33,968 nt of DNA from Euprymna scolopes (GCA_024364805.1 CM044487.1:141719002-141752969), one strand, 5' to 3'; shown: positions 1-11,549, counted from the first letter of the stretch. Notes: generated from the sequence alone by a model not told the origin. Made by a program: numbers and translations.

Positions 1-960
1 TAAGAATGATCTTGAACGGGATGCAGTTCTTAAATATGTTCCTAAACATTGTTTATTTTTCTAAGGAAAATATTTGCAGGCAAATATAATGATTTTAAAC
101 TTGCATCAATAGGTCAAGCAATAATGCAGGCTGTTAGAACCAGAGCTCTACGTGAACATTTACAGTTTGGTTTAGCAGTTGAAATGCATGACTAATTTGA
201 TTGAGGTTCTTAATTGACATTCTGAATAAGCATGGCTTTCCTTGGAAGTCAAGAAATTCGAAAGACATGCTGGTCTTGTTCATGGCGCTGAAACCCCCTC
301 CGCTGTTGAAAATGTGGACCATAATGTAAAGAGTATTGATGGATTCAACATACTCCACAGCATGGGTATCATAGTATCTTCAACATCCATAAAGGTTAAA
401 GCAAAACCAATCCCAGGAATCAGCTCCTTTCAGAATAAATAATAAGGGTTGCAAGGATCAACATTAAGTACCTAGGTTCACAGCACACCAATAAATCATC
501 AGTGACACTTAAAAAGCCCCAGGCCAATAAGGTTGTCGATTCCACAGCTAATGTTGACATCCTTCGGGTGGTTTCACTAATTTTACATCCGTCCAGACCC
601 ATATTGTCAGGCCTTATGCAGTCAGTACACAAAGACATATATACTAGGAAATCAGCAACAGCTTTTTTTTGCCAATGATCGATATTGACCATGATAACCC
701 AACCTGCGTGTACGCAAGATTATGTTATATTAGTGATTTATTAAGCAGGTGCTAATGCGAAGCATGAAGACATCTGGAGGTCTTACTCATGGCAGAGGAA
801 TGGACGAAATTCAACGATTCGTTCGGATGCTATCACTGCCAGCGTGCGCTGAAATCAAGTTTAAAATGCAAGAGCATGCAGGCATTCGTTATAGCACTCG
901 TGACCAGCACCAGGAAGGTACCTGCCACTAATACGAAACTAAAACTAACCGTAACGTTTT
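1..960 (+). pseudogene. Decayed copy of a repetitive, uncharacterised metazoan ORF family
   Basis: Conceptual translation of the plus strand shows, in order, patches that I recall as a family of unnamed repetitive proteins found in molluscs, arachnids and cnidarians: LASIGQAIMQAVRTRAL near 105-150, LQFGLAVEMH near 165-190, ENVDHNVKSIDG near 308-345, then LHSMGII near 352-372, and ANVDILR and LMQSVHKDIYTRKSA in 550-660. Family members usually carry GDNVDHN.RT.DG followed by FHGMGII, which is the match here. The function of the family is unknown to me. It may be linked to a mobile element, so this copy is treated as a fossil: it is broken, with several reading-frame interruptions, and it begins before the window. 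No partner genes are visible. The family assignment is from memory, not from a search. Confidence 0.55.
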
Positions 961-1029
961 CGCAAGGTTGTTACGTCCATAATATAAATATAGAAACAAA
1001 AATTGGAAAAAAATTTTTTTTATAAAAAA

Positions 1030-1589
1030 TCATCTATTGGGAAATAAAAGAATAGCAGGATCTAATTTAGGAACCCAATGAATGGGATATATTTTAATTT
1101 TTTTTTAAATGGCTTAGGGTTCCCTGTAGAAACTTCCAATAACTCTGTTCTTAAATAAGGATACGAAAATTAGGCGATACATTAATATTTAAATGGGCTT
1201 TTCCGTAACCACAGACAAGGTAAATGTTCCTTTTCCCGTTAAGGATTTTCCACTCTTTTCTTTCTATTAAAAAAATGCTCCACTGCCAAACGTGTGTTTA
1301 TTCATAAAGTCTGAAGAAAAGCTGGTTTCTAAAAATTTTCAAACGGTATAATGCTTGAATTTTCGAACTGGACATTGAAACAATTGTAACATGAAATTGA
1401 AATACACTTTTTGTTGCCATCAACACCTTGTTTTGACGTCTTGATTTTGCATACATAGTATATTAATGCTCAATTATGAAATGTGATAATTTTGTAGCTT
1501 ACTCCTTAAGTCAACAATTTTTGGCTTAAAACCCATCATTGGTATATGAAAATTTACTGAATTACACGAACTCAGTATATTACATATAC

Positions 1590-1590
<1 letters not shown>
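1030..1590. other. AT-rich stretch without recognised features
   Basis: No coding pattern, structured RNA or repeat was recognised. The sequence is AT-rich and leads into a (TA)n tract. Confidence 0.5.

Positions 1591-1592
<2 letters not shown>

Positions 1593-1668
<76 letters not shown>
1593..1668. repeat. (TA)n microsatellite
   Basis: About 38 uninterrupted TA units. A short (GA)n follows at about 1738-1754. Any reading frame through it is an artefact of the dinucleotide repeat. Confidence 0.97.
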
Positions 1669-1670
<2 letters not shown>

Positions 1671-1759
1671 GTGTTTGGGGAGCTATGTGTTCAAGTATAT
1701 CGTATATCGATAGAAACATAGAAAGACAAAAAGAAGAAGAGAGAGAGAGAGAGCAGAAA

Positions 1760-2165
1760 ATACTCTTCTCTATACACATATATTATCTATATATTATAAT
1801 CCGTATTCGCTTCGGCCGTTATCATGCTGTTCACCCCTAAAAAAGGAAAGTAGAATATTCCAACTAAAACTTGTCACCCTTTAAAAGGAAAGTGAAATAT
1901 TCCAAATAAATATTATCAAATAAAACAACAAAAAATTGGTGTCGCTTTTAAGGCAAAGCTAATAAAATATTTCTTCTCCTTGGTCCTCGGGCTAAGATCA
2001 AAATGTAATTTCTGTTCCTCTGATGTTAAATTTCAATTTCTTGTTCTCTCTCAGTAGAGGAAAAAACCCTTCACGATTGAGATAATTTTTTGTTCCTTTC
2101 CCCACCTTAAAAATCAACCTAGGTTTCTAAAACTGTCACTGAGGCTTTGTAAATTTTTTCTTTTC
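1760..2165. other. Unannotated AT-rich spacer
   Basis: No gene or repeat family was recognised. A short direct duplication is visible around 1840-1910, where AAAAGGAAAGT followed by ATATTCCAA/AGAATATTCCAA occurs twice. Confidence 0.4.
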
Positions 2166-2199
2166 TTTTTTTTTTTACAAGGTGGTCACCACTTATCAC
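2166..2199 (-). mobile_element. 3' terminal scrap of LINE family A
   Basis: The plus strand reads poly-T, then ACAAGGTGGTCACCACTTAT. The same terminus is present at 33191-33220, where it directly follows the 3' end of a LINE ORF on the minus strand. Here only the last ~30 bases and the A-tail survive. It lies immediately before the 35-bp minisatellite, which may have grown beside it. Confidence 0.6.
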
Positions 2200-2212
2200 T
2201 TGGAAAAGTAAC

Positions 2213-3395
2213 TTCTGATTTTATTACAAAATGTCTTAGAAATGTTCCCTCTGATTAATTATAAAATACAATAAAATGTCCCGTCTGGATATTATTGGTT
2301 AGTAACAAAAAAAAAAAATTAGTAATTAACGATTTCTCCTTCATTAACCGAGACCAATTGAGTGTGGTGCGGAACCTGAAGAGCAGATACTAAACTTTGA
2401 TCTTTGCCCGAAGACCAAGAACAACAGGGAAAAAGATTATTTACAAAATGCCCTGGAAATGTCCCTTCTGATAAAATATATGATACCCGTGAAATGTCAT
2501 TTCTGATTATCTACAAAATGCCTTAGAAATATTATTTTCTGAATATGGAAATGCCTCTTCTGATTAATTAAAAAATGCCCTGGAAATCTCTCTTGTGAAT
2601 AATCAAAAATTTCCTGGAAATCTCCCTTCTTCTTAATTATAAAATGCCCTGGAAATGTCCCTTCTGATTTATTACAAAATTCCCTGGGCATGCCCCTTCT
2701 GATTAATTACAAAATGCACTGGAAATGTCTATTCTGATTAATTATAAGATGCCCTCGGAATGTCTCTTCTGATAATTATAAAATGCCATGCAAATGTCTC
2801 TTCTGATTAATTATAAGATGCCCTATTAATGTCCTTTCTTATTAATTATAAAATTCCCGCAAAATGTCACATCTAATTATTATTAAAATGCCCCGGAAAT
2901 GCTTCTTCTGATTAATTATAAAATGCGTTGGAAATGTCTCTTCTGATAATTTATAAAATTGCTTGGACATGTTTGTTCTGATTGACTATAAAATGCGTTG
3001 GAAATGTCTCTTCTTATTAATTATAAAATGCCCTGGAAATGTCTGTTCTCATTAATTATAAGATGTCGTAGTAATGTCTCTTGTAATTAATTATAAAATG
3101 TCATGGAACTATCTCTTCTGATTTATTTTAAGATACACAGGAAATGTCTCTCGCGATTAATCACAAAATGCCCTTGGAAATTTCTCTTCTGATTAATTAT
3201 AAAATGTTTTGGAAATGCCCCTCTCTGAATCATTTTTAAATGACTTGGAAATGTCTCTCGTAGTGCCCTGGAAATTTACCTTGTTATTAATTATGAGATG
3301 CTCTGGAAATATCCTTTCTGATTAATTATTACATACCGTGAAGATGTCCCCTTTCGAATAATTATAAAATTCCCTTCAAATCTCCGCATTTCAGG
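2213..3395. repeat. 35-bp minisatellite, roughly 30 diverged copies
   Basis: A unit resembling TTCTGATTAATTATAAAATG followed by CCCTGGAAATGTCTC repeats with a 35-bp period. It is interrupted by unrelated sequence at about 2283-2430. Units differ by several substitutions and small indels, so the array is old. Thirty-five is not a multiple of three, so no repetitive protein is implied; short minus-strand frames through it are incidental. Confidence 0.9.
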
Positions 3396-3458
3396 TGAAA
3401 ACATTATTACCTACTTATATGCCACGTTTAAATTACTACATATTCTAACGCACCATCA

Positions 3459-3985
3459 TTGTCATCACCACCAGCGCCACTACTCCCACCGACATCATCA
3501 ACTATTCACCATCCATCACCACCATTGTCGTTTCAATCGTCAACTCAACAACCGCCACAACGACCATTTCCACCACCACCACAACCACCACCACCACCAC
3601 CACCACCACCACCACGTAAGGTAGCACCTCTACCGTTGCCATCACCTCCACCGCCGCCACTAACACAACCGCCGCCGCCACTTCCACCATTGCCACCGCA
3701 ACCCCAACCGCAATAGCCACCACTGCAACCGCTATTAACACAATCGCACTGACCACCGTCACCGCCGCCAGTGCTGTCACCGCTGCCACCACTACCGCCA
3801 CCATCATCCACCATAGCCACCGCCACCGCCGCCGCCGCCACCACGACCACCCCTACCGTCGCCTCTATCGCTACTGGCGCCGCCACCACTGTTGCCACTA
3901 CCACCGCCGATACCACCGCCAACACCAGTGCCGCCACAACCATACCATCACCGGCACTACCTCCACCACTACCACATCACCACAT
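3459..3985. repeat. Degenerate CCA/ACC/CCG triplet block
   Basis: More than 500 bases are almost entirely built from CCA, CCG, ACC and related triplets, with very few G on the plus strand outside CpG. All frames give Pro/Thr/Ala-rich or Val/Gly-rich low-complexity peptides. No domain is recognisable and no flanking exon signal is convincing, so I read it as simple-sequence DNA. Confidence 0.85.
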
Positions 3986-3989
3986 TAAT

Positions 3990-4573
3990 TAATTGTTAGT
4001 GTGCTGTGAGGGTTAACTAGAGCAATGTGTGTTGAGTGTTGCCTGTTTTTCCTGGCCTTTCGATGTTATGTTATGTAATAATTTTTAAATTAAACACTAT
4101 TTCTATATACATTTCGAAAGACTGCAGAGTTTTTTCCAGAAATTACGTCACAATGGTGATTGTAGAGGTGGGGGACGAAGCACGACAATGTTGCTTTTAA
4201 AAGTGCTCTGGAGGCGTCTAGGATTTTCAAACCTTCTGTTTTGTGGTTACAATGTAATCTCCCATCCATTATCTCCTTCGTTTTTGTTTGGGCGGGGATG
4301 GGAGGGGTAGTATTCGGTTTGTCCTTACAATGCCAGCAGTAACACAAAAAACCTTATCTCTAACGTACATAAAAAGTATTAAAACTGAAAATCACGTCAA
4401 ATCCACAAGTAGTAAAACGTTTCAATAATAAGTCAGGTGCTTCTGCAGTATAGCACTCATATTAAAAACAAGCAAACTCTTAGCCATAACGTGCAAGTAA
4501 CATTTTCTCCTCATATTATTATGAAAACGGGTGGAGAGAACAGAAGGGGTATAAAGAGTCGCTCACATAAATG
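3990..4573. other. Unannotated spacer
   Basis: No gene, repeat or RNA recognised between the triplet block and the 84-bp repeat. Confidence 0.4.
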
Positions 4574-4790
4574 GCAGAAGCACTTTACGATCTTAAAATC
4601 ACTTAGTTCATATATATTTTGTAAGAGTGAAGTGTATGCTGTAATTTCTGTAATTGCTGAAGCAATTTACTATCTAAACATCACTGTATTTCATGTATAT
4701 TTTTTAAGAGAGGGCGAACTATAAGGAGTAACTCCTGAGAATGGCTTAAGCAATTTACGATCTAAAAATCATTTTATTCCATCTAACAAA
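4574..4790. repeat. Tandem repeat, period about 84 bp, 2.5 copies
   Basis: Three diverged copies begin near 4574, 4656 and 4743. Each starts with a form of GCAGAAGCACTTTACGATCT followed by AAAATCA; the first two also share a TTCATGTATATTTT-like segment about 35 bases later. Confidence 0.65.
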
Positions 4791-4817
4791 TTAATGAAAT
4801 AAGCATATTTATCTTAT

Positions 4818-4861
4818 GATATATATATATATATGTGTGTGTGTGTTTGTGTGTGTGTGTG

Positions 4862-4921
<60 letters not shown>
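4818..4921. repeat. Compound (TA)n(TG)n(TA)n microsatellite
   Basis: TA, TG and TA dinucleotide blocks in succession. Confidence 0.97.
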
Positions 4922-4925
<4 letters not shown>

Positions 4926-6554
4926 AAGTATAGCCATATCATCTGTCAACATTCTACACTTTTATTTTTTCATTAATCAAATCTCACCAATTACTGGTCC
5001 ATTTCATTTTCTTACCACTATGACGAAATTGCAAAAGTTGACATGTAGCATTTTTCTACCAAATCCTATTACATGCTAAATTATCAGATTGGCAGGAAAA
5101 GATTGTGACATAGTTATCAATGATTTGCAAGTCACTTTGATTAAATTATATCTAGGGAAAAAGTGATGTCTTACTATAGTTCTATTTCTTGTAATAATAT
5201 ATCTCAAGCAGTTATTCATATTTGTCTTCAAAAGTATTGATTTTTTAATTCACGGTTAAACCGGAACTAGTATTACACTTATTCTATTCTTTGCTTGCAT
5301 TATGATGTTTTCAACTATCGTGGAATTTTCACGGGTTCTGCTAATCTTAATATAAATACGGTAAATAATATTTTGTTTTCTGCTATTTGATGCCGAAATT
5401 ATAATTGTTTTAAATAATTCAGTGAATATTATTAGTAGAACATAACCTTCACTTTCATCTGCGGTCTCTGACAGTGTAGAAGGAATGGTAATCTGAAAGA
5501 AAATCCTAACGATATTATAACGTAAATAGGATATTGATTCAGGTTAGTCGATTCCATCGACCCTGTCGTTTTGCCTGAAGCTCTCGGGCCAATCACGCAC
5601 GGCAATCTTTGCATGCAAACTTGCACGCGAATTATGACTGAACATCGTGTGATTTTGTCTTGCAGTGTAGTTCAGCCAACTTTAGCATCTATAATAACTT
5701 ATAGAATTTTCATGAGAAGTTTCAATGCATGTCAGCGAAAAAAAATCGCAGTTTCCCACTTCCATGCTGGTTTTTAATCAAACATGAAAAAAAAATACGC
5801 ACATGCTTCCTGCGTTTGTAACACAGGATATGCCGTTCAGCAGTGCCCTTTCCTCACAAAAACCATAGGGGAAATAACTCAGTATTCAAACTTATATATT
5901 CTTTTTTTTTTGTCACATATTGCTCAAAGGTAAAATAGATAACTATGTCTGTAAAATAGATACATATCTTCAATGTAATGCCGAGTATTTTATATATGCT
6001 ATTTGTCTGAAAAGTAACCGGACAGTTTATTTAAAATCAGGGCACGAGGTTCCCACTCAAATATCCCTCAGTTACTCTAATAACTTTACCCATCTTTTTT
6101 ATGTAAAACAACAACGCCCGCTGGAACAATGTTCATCGGCGGGCATTCAGAGCCTCTATCATTACACGATTAAATACGTCGATACATTTTAAACAGTTTC
6201 CATTGTTGAAAAGTAAACAATCACAAAGAGCAAAGACTTATGACGATGGCGGCTTTTCCAATATGGTAAAGTTCTTCTCAACCAGAAATTTTAAAGAGAG
6301 TTTGAGTGTCTATTAAATGCCAACCTGGATTGATAGGTGCCCTACATGTAAACCATCACGAAATATTAAAAATAACATAATATTAGAAACACGAATAAGA
6401 TTTATTCGGCATGGCTACGCATTAGTTCATTCGAGGAATAGTGCAGTTATCGAATTCCCAAGGCGCTCGAAACAGTAAACCAATAAAAACTTATGGATGA
6501 TTTAATTTAGGTGAATGTTCTTTTCCATAAAAACAATTTATTATTCAAAGATTT
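4922..6554. other. Unannotated spacer
   Basis: No recognisable gene or repeat. A 6-bp GC hairpin (GCCCGC ... GCGGGC) sits at about 6116-6144 with no support as a functional site. Short frames here show no known domains. Confidence 0.4.
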
Positions 6555-7020
6555 ATTTATTACTAGCAGGACTCGTTAACCGATGTTGCCCGGTGGAAGC
6601 ATGCGTTTTCTCCTCTCGTAGAAAAATTAAAGCACGATTGTTGTTGTTGTTGCCCAACACTCAACCTCCTTATGTTAAGAACTGCTTTCAGAATAGACAC
6701 CCCAATCTCTTCATGCTAAGAACAGCTTTCGGAATGCTCACCGAAAACATCCCCATGTTAAGAACGGCTTTCGGAATAGACAACCCATTTAAGTAGTTAG
6801 GGCCTGTCCAAATATTTGCCACAAATTTAACCTTGAAAATCGCTGCTAGGATCCCCACACGCAAATACTATTAACCAACAATAAAAATTAAGAGGTGGCA
6901 GTGTCGGTCGGGTAGAATTAGATTTGTTCAAAACAACTTTTAGCCGCCAAATATAAATACGATTTTCTGAATCAACATAGTGGTCGTCATTTTAAACGAA
7001 AGTGTGTAAAGATGACAAGG
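6555..7020. repeat. Dispersed repeat, copy 1
   Basis: Begins near ACTAGCAGGACTCGTTAACC and contains a TTG-triplet run, then about three ~42-bp tandem units built around ATGTTAAGAACGGCTTTCGG (near 6673, 6713 and 6756). It continues through a GTCCAAATATTTGCC segment and GCTAGGATCC, and ends near GTCGTCATTTTAAACGAAAG. A second copy with the same order of landmarks follows at 7080. It looks like a high-copy non-coding element; its class is unclear. Confidence 0.65.
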
Positions 7021-7079
7021 TAAAGATTTATGTTTAAAAAATTGGTTTATAATCAAACCAGCCTCCCCGTATAAACAAT

Positions 7080-7355
7080 AATGTACGGTTGTTGTTGTTG
7101 TCCAACCTCCAACTTCCTCATGTTAAGAATGGCTTTCGGAACCGACACTCATAACATTCTCTGTTACCAGCAACATTCCCATAATAAGAACGTCTCTTGG
7201 AATGGAAATCCCATTCTGTGAGTGAGGAATGGGGAGGTTGCCAGAATATTTGCCCCATATTTATCATGATAATCGTTGTCAGGATCCAGATGCGAAACTT
7301 TTAAGCAGTAAAAGGAAAAAAATAAGTCGTCATGTTAAAGGAAAGTGTGTTTCTA
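7080..7355. repeat. Dispersed repeat, copy 2
   Basis: Direct-orientation relative of the 6555-7020 repeat. It shares the TTG-triplet run followed by CCAACCTCC, the ATGTTAAGAATGGCTTTCGG unit, AATATTTGCC, GTCAGGATCC and GTCGTCATGTTAAAGGAAAG. It is shorter because the region between the last two landmarks is reduced. Confidence 0.65.
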
Positions 7356-7359
7356 ATTT

Positions 7360-8398
7360 GTGTCTAACACTGGCATTCGTCAACTGAATTCTGAGCTGCT
7401 AATACAGGAAATGCAAAGTAAACAATGGTAACCGTAAATAACAATGTTATGTATCAGAGTTGGATATATGTGCGATATTAATGTATCCATAGATATTGAA
7501 AAAATGTAAATAAAGAAAAACATATGAAGAAAGAAACGGTTCATTATAAAACAAAGCGAAACCAAAAAATCAAAAACAAAAAGAAATAACACCGTTGTCG
7601 GCTTCCTACGTATTATTACAAGCGAAAAAATCCAATAATATCCGTAATTAGTATTTTGTTTCATGGATTGTTTTCATTTTTGTTGGGGTAGTTGCGCGTA
7701 AATGTAAGTACATAACTTTATGATTATGAGCATTCAATTATTTTTATTATTTTTAATATTTATAAAACTATTGTTTCGTGTAGAGAGATCAGCCATATTC
7801 ATAAAGGTGTGACGTGTTCGTTTTTTGTAATAAGTGTTTATTCTGGAATAATAGATTATTATGTTTTCAGCCAATGAGTATAGCTGGAATCTTAGTAGGG
7901 AGAAAATATTATTTTTTAATCGGGGAGTGGACAGGTAATTGTATGTCTATGAGTGCATGATGAAGTTAAGAAGTCTGTCTGGGCAATGTAGGTATAATGT
8001 GTATATATCTTCCTGGTCTTTTCTGGGGTCGTTGGGAGGACTTCAGCGTGAATATATTAACTATTTTCCTTACTGATATAGGCAATCGTAATAATGTTTC
8101 TCCTAGTATGTAATGTATGATTTTAATATAACGAATAAACATATATAAAACGCTGTTCTTAAGTTACATAACATGGTTGATAATAGTTTATACATAATGA
8201 ATTTGTATGTGGCATATGTTATTGCAAACCGACGGTAATTTGGTCCAGAGGAGAATTTCTGCAATCAAAATGTTATATATGGAGGTATATTAAAAGATCC
8301 TTACAACAAGTCTAAAATGCGTATGGGTCATGAGTATCCGACTCCATTATAATTAAAGTAAAATCGGGGGCTAGACATCGACGTGTCGTTATATATTT

Positions 8399-8400
<2 letters not shown>
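7360..8400. other. Unannotated AT-rich spacer
   Basis: No coding pattern, repeat family or RNA recognised. Confidence 0.4.

Positions 8401-8401
<1 letters not shown>

Positions 8402-8453
<52 letters not shown>
8402..8453. repeat. (GA)n microsatellite
   Basis: About 26 GA units. Confidence 0.97.
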
Positions 8454-8455
<2 letters not shown>

Positions 8456-8477
8456 TGAACAAGAATTAAGAGGTTTT

Positions 8478-8594
8478 TAAAAAGCTTGGAATAAGGAGCA
8501 CGTGTAAATAAATGACTTAAAATCGATTATAAACTAGCAATCTCAGAACACCATCAACTCTAACTAAAAGCAGAAGAGAGATAGAGAGATAGAG

Positions 8595-8628
<34 letters not shown>

Positions 8629-8890
8629 AGTGTGTGTGAGTGTGTGTATGTGTGGTGTGTAACGTCAACAACATAATCAATTATATTTTTTCAAATTCGG
8701 ACTATTGTTCTTTTCTTTTGTTGTCGTGAAACTTTAAGTGTAGTGAAAACGCTCCCCACTAAGACGATCAGAGATTATGCAGCTCAGTACAGCAGGTGCA
8801 TAAATAGCTTAACTGTGCTGTTATAATTTGTTGGTTTGCGTTACTTGGGGAGCTTAGAATGGGAAACAGATGTAAATAAATGACTTAAGA
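8478..8890. repeat. Pair of short direct repeats flanking a GATA/GA/TG tract
   Basis: Segments near 8478-8516 and 8849-8887 share an AGCTT..GAAT core and an identical GTAAATAAATGACTTAA. Between them lies a compound GAGATA/GATA/GA/TG microsatellite (about 8574-8652). The spacing and similarity suggest an old local duplication. Confidence 0.5.
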
Positions 8891-8988
8891 AATTTTTCCG
8901 TGCATATTAATCATAACGCAAAGTATTAATATTGAATATTAAAGAAACAATAAATAGATATAGATTTCAATTGAATGAACATTTTGAA

Positions 8989-9415
8989 AAACTGGATTGC
9001 GATAAGTAACTCATTACTATTGGGATCTGAACCTATCAGACACTGGCTAGCGATAACTTACATATCAATATTGTGATCTGCACCGACCAAACACTGGCTG
9101 GATATAATTAACTCGTAAGTATTGCGATATACCAAACACTGCCTGACGTTGTGATCTGCACCAACCAGAAAATCGCTGGCAATAAATAACGCGTTTTTAT
9201 TGTGATCTGTACCCACCAGATACTGTCTAGTGACATCTAACTTATTAGTATTGTGATCTGAACCGACCATACACTATCTGGTGATATATAACACATTAGT
9301 ATTGTAATCTGCACGCACCAAACACTGGCTGGCTATAATTTAATTATTAGTATTATGATCTGAACTGACCAAACACTGGCTGATGATAATTCACTTATTA
9401 TTGTGATCTGCATCG
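8989..9415 (-). repeat. 51-bp (17-codon) minisatellite at the LINE 3' end
   Basis: The GATCTG landmark recurs at 9024, 9075, 9126 (as GATATA), 9153, 9204, 9255, 9306 (as AATCTG), 9357 and 9405. The spacing is 51 bp except for one shortened unit (27 bp) and one of 48 bp. On the minus strand a unit reads roughly VGADHN.NKLIITSQCL, so the period equals 17 codons and much of the array stays open. It directly continues the C-terminal coding end of the LINE, whose last recognisable residues (SLYVDADHN) contain the same ADHN, implying that the array grew from the LINE C-terminus. Confidence 0.85.
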
Positions 9416-9639
9416 ACATAAAGCGAATTCCAGTCAGTTTGTATCAATTCCGACGAAGCGCCACGGTCAACCGCATTTGTTTCACATGTGTCGACATCAA
9501 TATCCGTTTCCTTCAGATTGCATTTAAGGTTATTCTTGTAGCGCTTTCTAGGCTTATCTTGTGGAGGCTTACCACTCGCAAGTTCTCCAAAGAAGAATCG
9601 GTTTTGCAGGCGACTGTCATCTATAGATACGAGGCGACC

Positions 9640-10900
9640 CCCTCAGCGCAACTGTGCCATGGCAATCATAAATTCAAGGCGTTGACACAATGCTTTTTAT
9701 AGCAACTCTGTGACTGGAGTGTGCATTTGCCATTTGATGTTCAAAATTATTCTAAAACATTTAAGATGGAAGTGTTCTGGAACCCTGATATGTTTCTGCT
9801 GTGTTATCCAAGTTTCTGCGACATTAAGAAGCACTGTGACAACACACGCCATATAAACAACCACCTTGGTGTTAATGGTGAGTTCACAATCATTCCACAC
9901 CCTCTCCAGGAGTTTCTCAAATGCAACAAAAACAAAAAAATATCTGAATGCTGGCATATATCCACGGCATCCAAGGAATTATCTCTGGATAAAATATTTT
10001 CAAGGTAGATAAATATACCTACTATATCAAGCCTAATACTATTAACCAAGATATGCGGCTCAACGTACACCTCTCCTGGGGAAGATATGAACATCACCGT
10101 AATTTTCTTAAAAATGATTTGAGCTCGAATGCATCACACGTGTGCGAAAAGTTGTCCATAATAACCTGCATGTAATTCTCATTGCAGGCAGAAATCTGCA
10201 TAAAGAAGGCCACTGATCTGATCATGGAACACTTTTGATTCTGCATTGAACCTCCTAAGATGAAAAACTTTTCATGTGTCCTGAAGTGTAATAGAACACC
10301 TGCAATTCGAGAATACGTATCCCAAAAGAATCGCAAAATAGATAGAAACAGAGTAGACGTAGGGATATCTCCTTGCTATACGCTACTGTCAACAGATATT
10401 TAATCTGAGATCTGACCATTGAATGCAACATGAGCTCTGTGCAATTCGTTAAAAAGATACATAAATGTCAGCGGACAACCAAGCTTACTAAGCACCTTCA
10501 TCAATGCATCCCTATTGACTGTGTCAAACGCATTTTTTAGGCCAACAAAGATCTAATACAGACTTGTTGCTCAGTACTGGTACCTGGCAAGCGGAAAATA
10601 TCAAATCCACACAGCCTCTTCCTGATCTAAAGCCGCGTGTATTTTCCGATATCCATACTGGGTATATTTTCTCCTGCAATCGTTTAAGTAAAACTCGTAC
10701 AATAATTTTTCCAACCGACCCAAGAAGAGTAATTCAACAGTGATGGTCACACACCGATTTTCTTCTTTACTCTTGTAGAAGGTATCAGAATTACATCAGT
10801 CCAATCTTATAGAATGTTTGCAGCCCAGTTCTGCAAAATAAGGTCAAAATTCGTCTGGCACATATTCTCACTGCCTGTGTCATGAGCTCCACCGATATGT
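9640..10900 (-). pseudogene. LINE C reverse transcriptase
   Basis: Minus-strand segments in order: ELMTQAVRICARR (about 10885-10840), DWTDVILIP (about 10805-10775), VGKIIVRVLLKRL (near 10720-10680), RGFRSGRGCVDLIFSA, then LKNAFDTVNRDALMKVL (about 10545-10490) with the first catalytic Asp region, QGDIPTSTLF (about 10375-10340), and a YADF at 10202-10191 where YADD is expected, followed directly by disruption. Then come MDNFSHTCDAFEL, YVEPHILVNSIRLD and NSLDAVDI, and a second frame continues with RVWNDCELTINTKVVVYMACV and NIKWQMHTPVTE. The changed YADD and multiple stops and frame changes show it is dead. RT patches and order make the call secure. Confidence 0.8.
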
Positions 10901-11549
10901 GTACTGATGATTTTCCACTTCCTCCATTGTTTGAGTGTTATACATTGAGTGTTTTATCTCTAACTGAAATACGCCTTCAATCACAGTTTCATAAACAACA
11001 TATGGAGAGGTCAGGAACAGGTTCTTGTAAGCGTTACAAAATTTCGGAAGGGTCTTTGATGGGTAACGTATTACCTTTTGACTTCGAATGAACTATTAAG
11101 GACGAAGACGGAGTCAAATACCTGATAAAGGAGTCCAAACTATGTTTTTGAGTTATTTCTGTCAGTGGAAAAATGCATGTCTCATGATATGTTAGACCAT
11201 CGTGTGTTTTTTATCCGTCCCATTTATCTTTTCAGAGTAGCCGTGTGTTTCCTGTAGTTCTTAATAACAGATGTATTGCCTTGCGTAAGTTAGTGCTTTT
11301 TTCTGAAGTATTTTAGTGATTTTCGGTCCAATTTTAGCAAACCACCCCTTATTCTAACCTTTCCTGAAATCTAACATAACATCTGAATAAACGTGTTTTT
11401 TTTAAATTTCCACGGTCCATCAAAAACGAAAATGTCCAATCTCTCCTCCACACGAACCATAATTCAAGATTGCATTTGTTACTTATTATAAAATAAATTA
11501 GATCAGCTTGCTTGATATAAGACAGGACCACTCTATTTTGTGCTTATTC

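Noticed and set aside
1474-1779. Reading frames with long YIYI runs here and at (TA)n tracts near 4.8, 12.4, 14.8, 25.1 and 26.6 kb
   Set aside because: Products of (TA)n and (CA)n translation, not genes.
3459-3943. Proline-rich or valine/glycine-rich reading frames on both strands
   Set aside because: All come from the CCA/CCG triplet block; every frame is low complexity and no exon or domain signal supports coding.
5432-5777. Overlapping frames of 64 and 68 residues on opposite strands
   Set aside because: No recognisable domain, and mutual overlap suggests chance openings.
6116-6144. GCCCGC...GCGGGC hairpin
   Set aside because: A single 6-bp stem with a 17-base loop is expected by chance and has no context suggesting a function.
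8989-9415. CRISPR-like array from the evenly spaced GATCTG words
   Set aside because: The whole 51-bp unit is repeated rather than short repeats with unique spacers, and it is continuous with a LINE ORF in a eukaryotic context.
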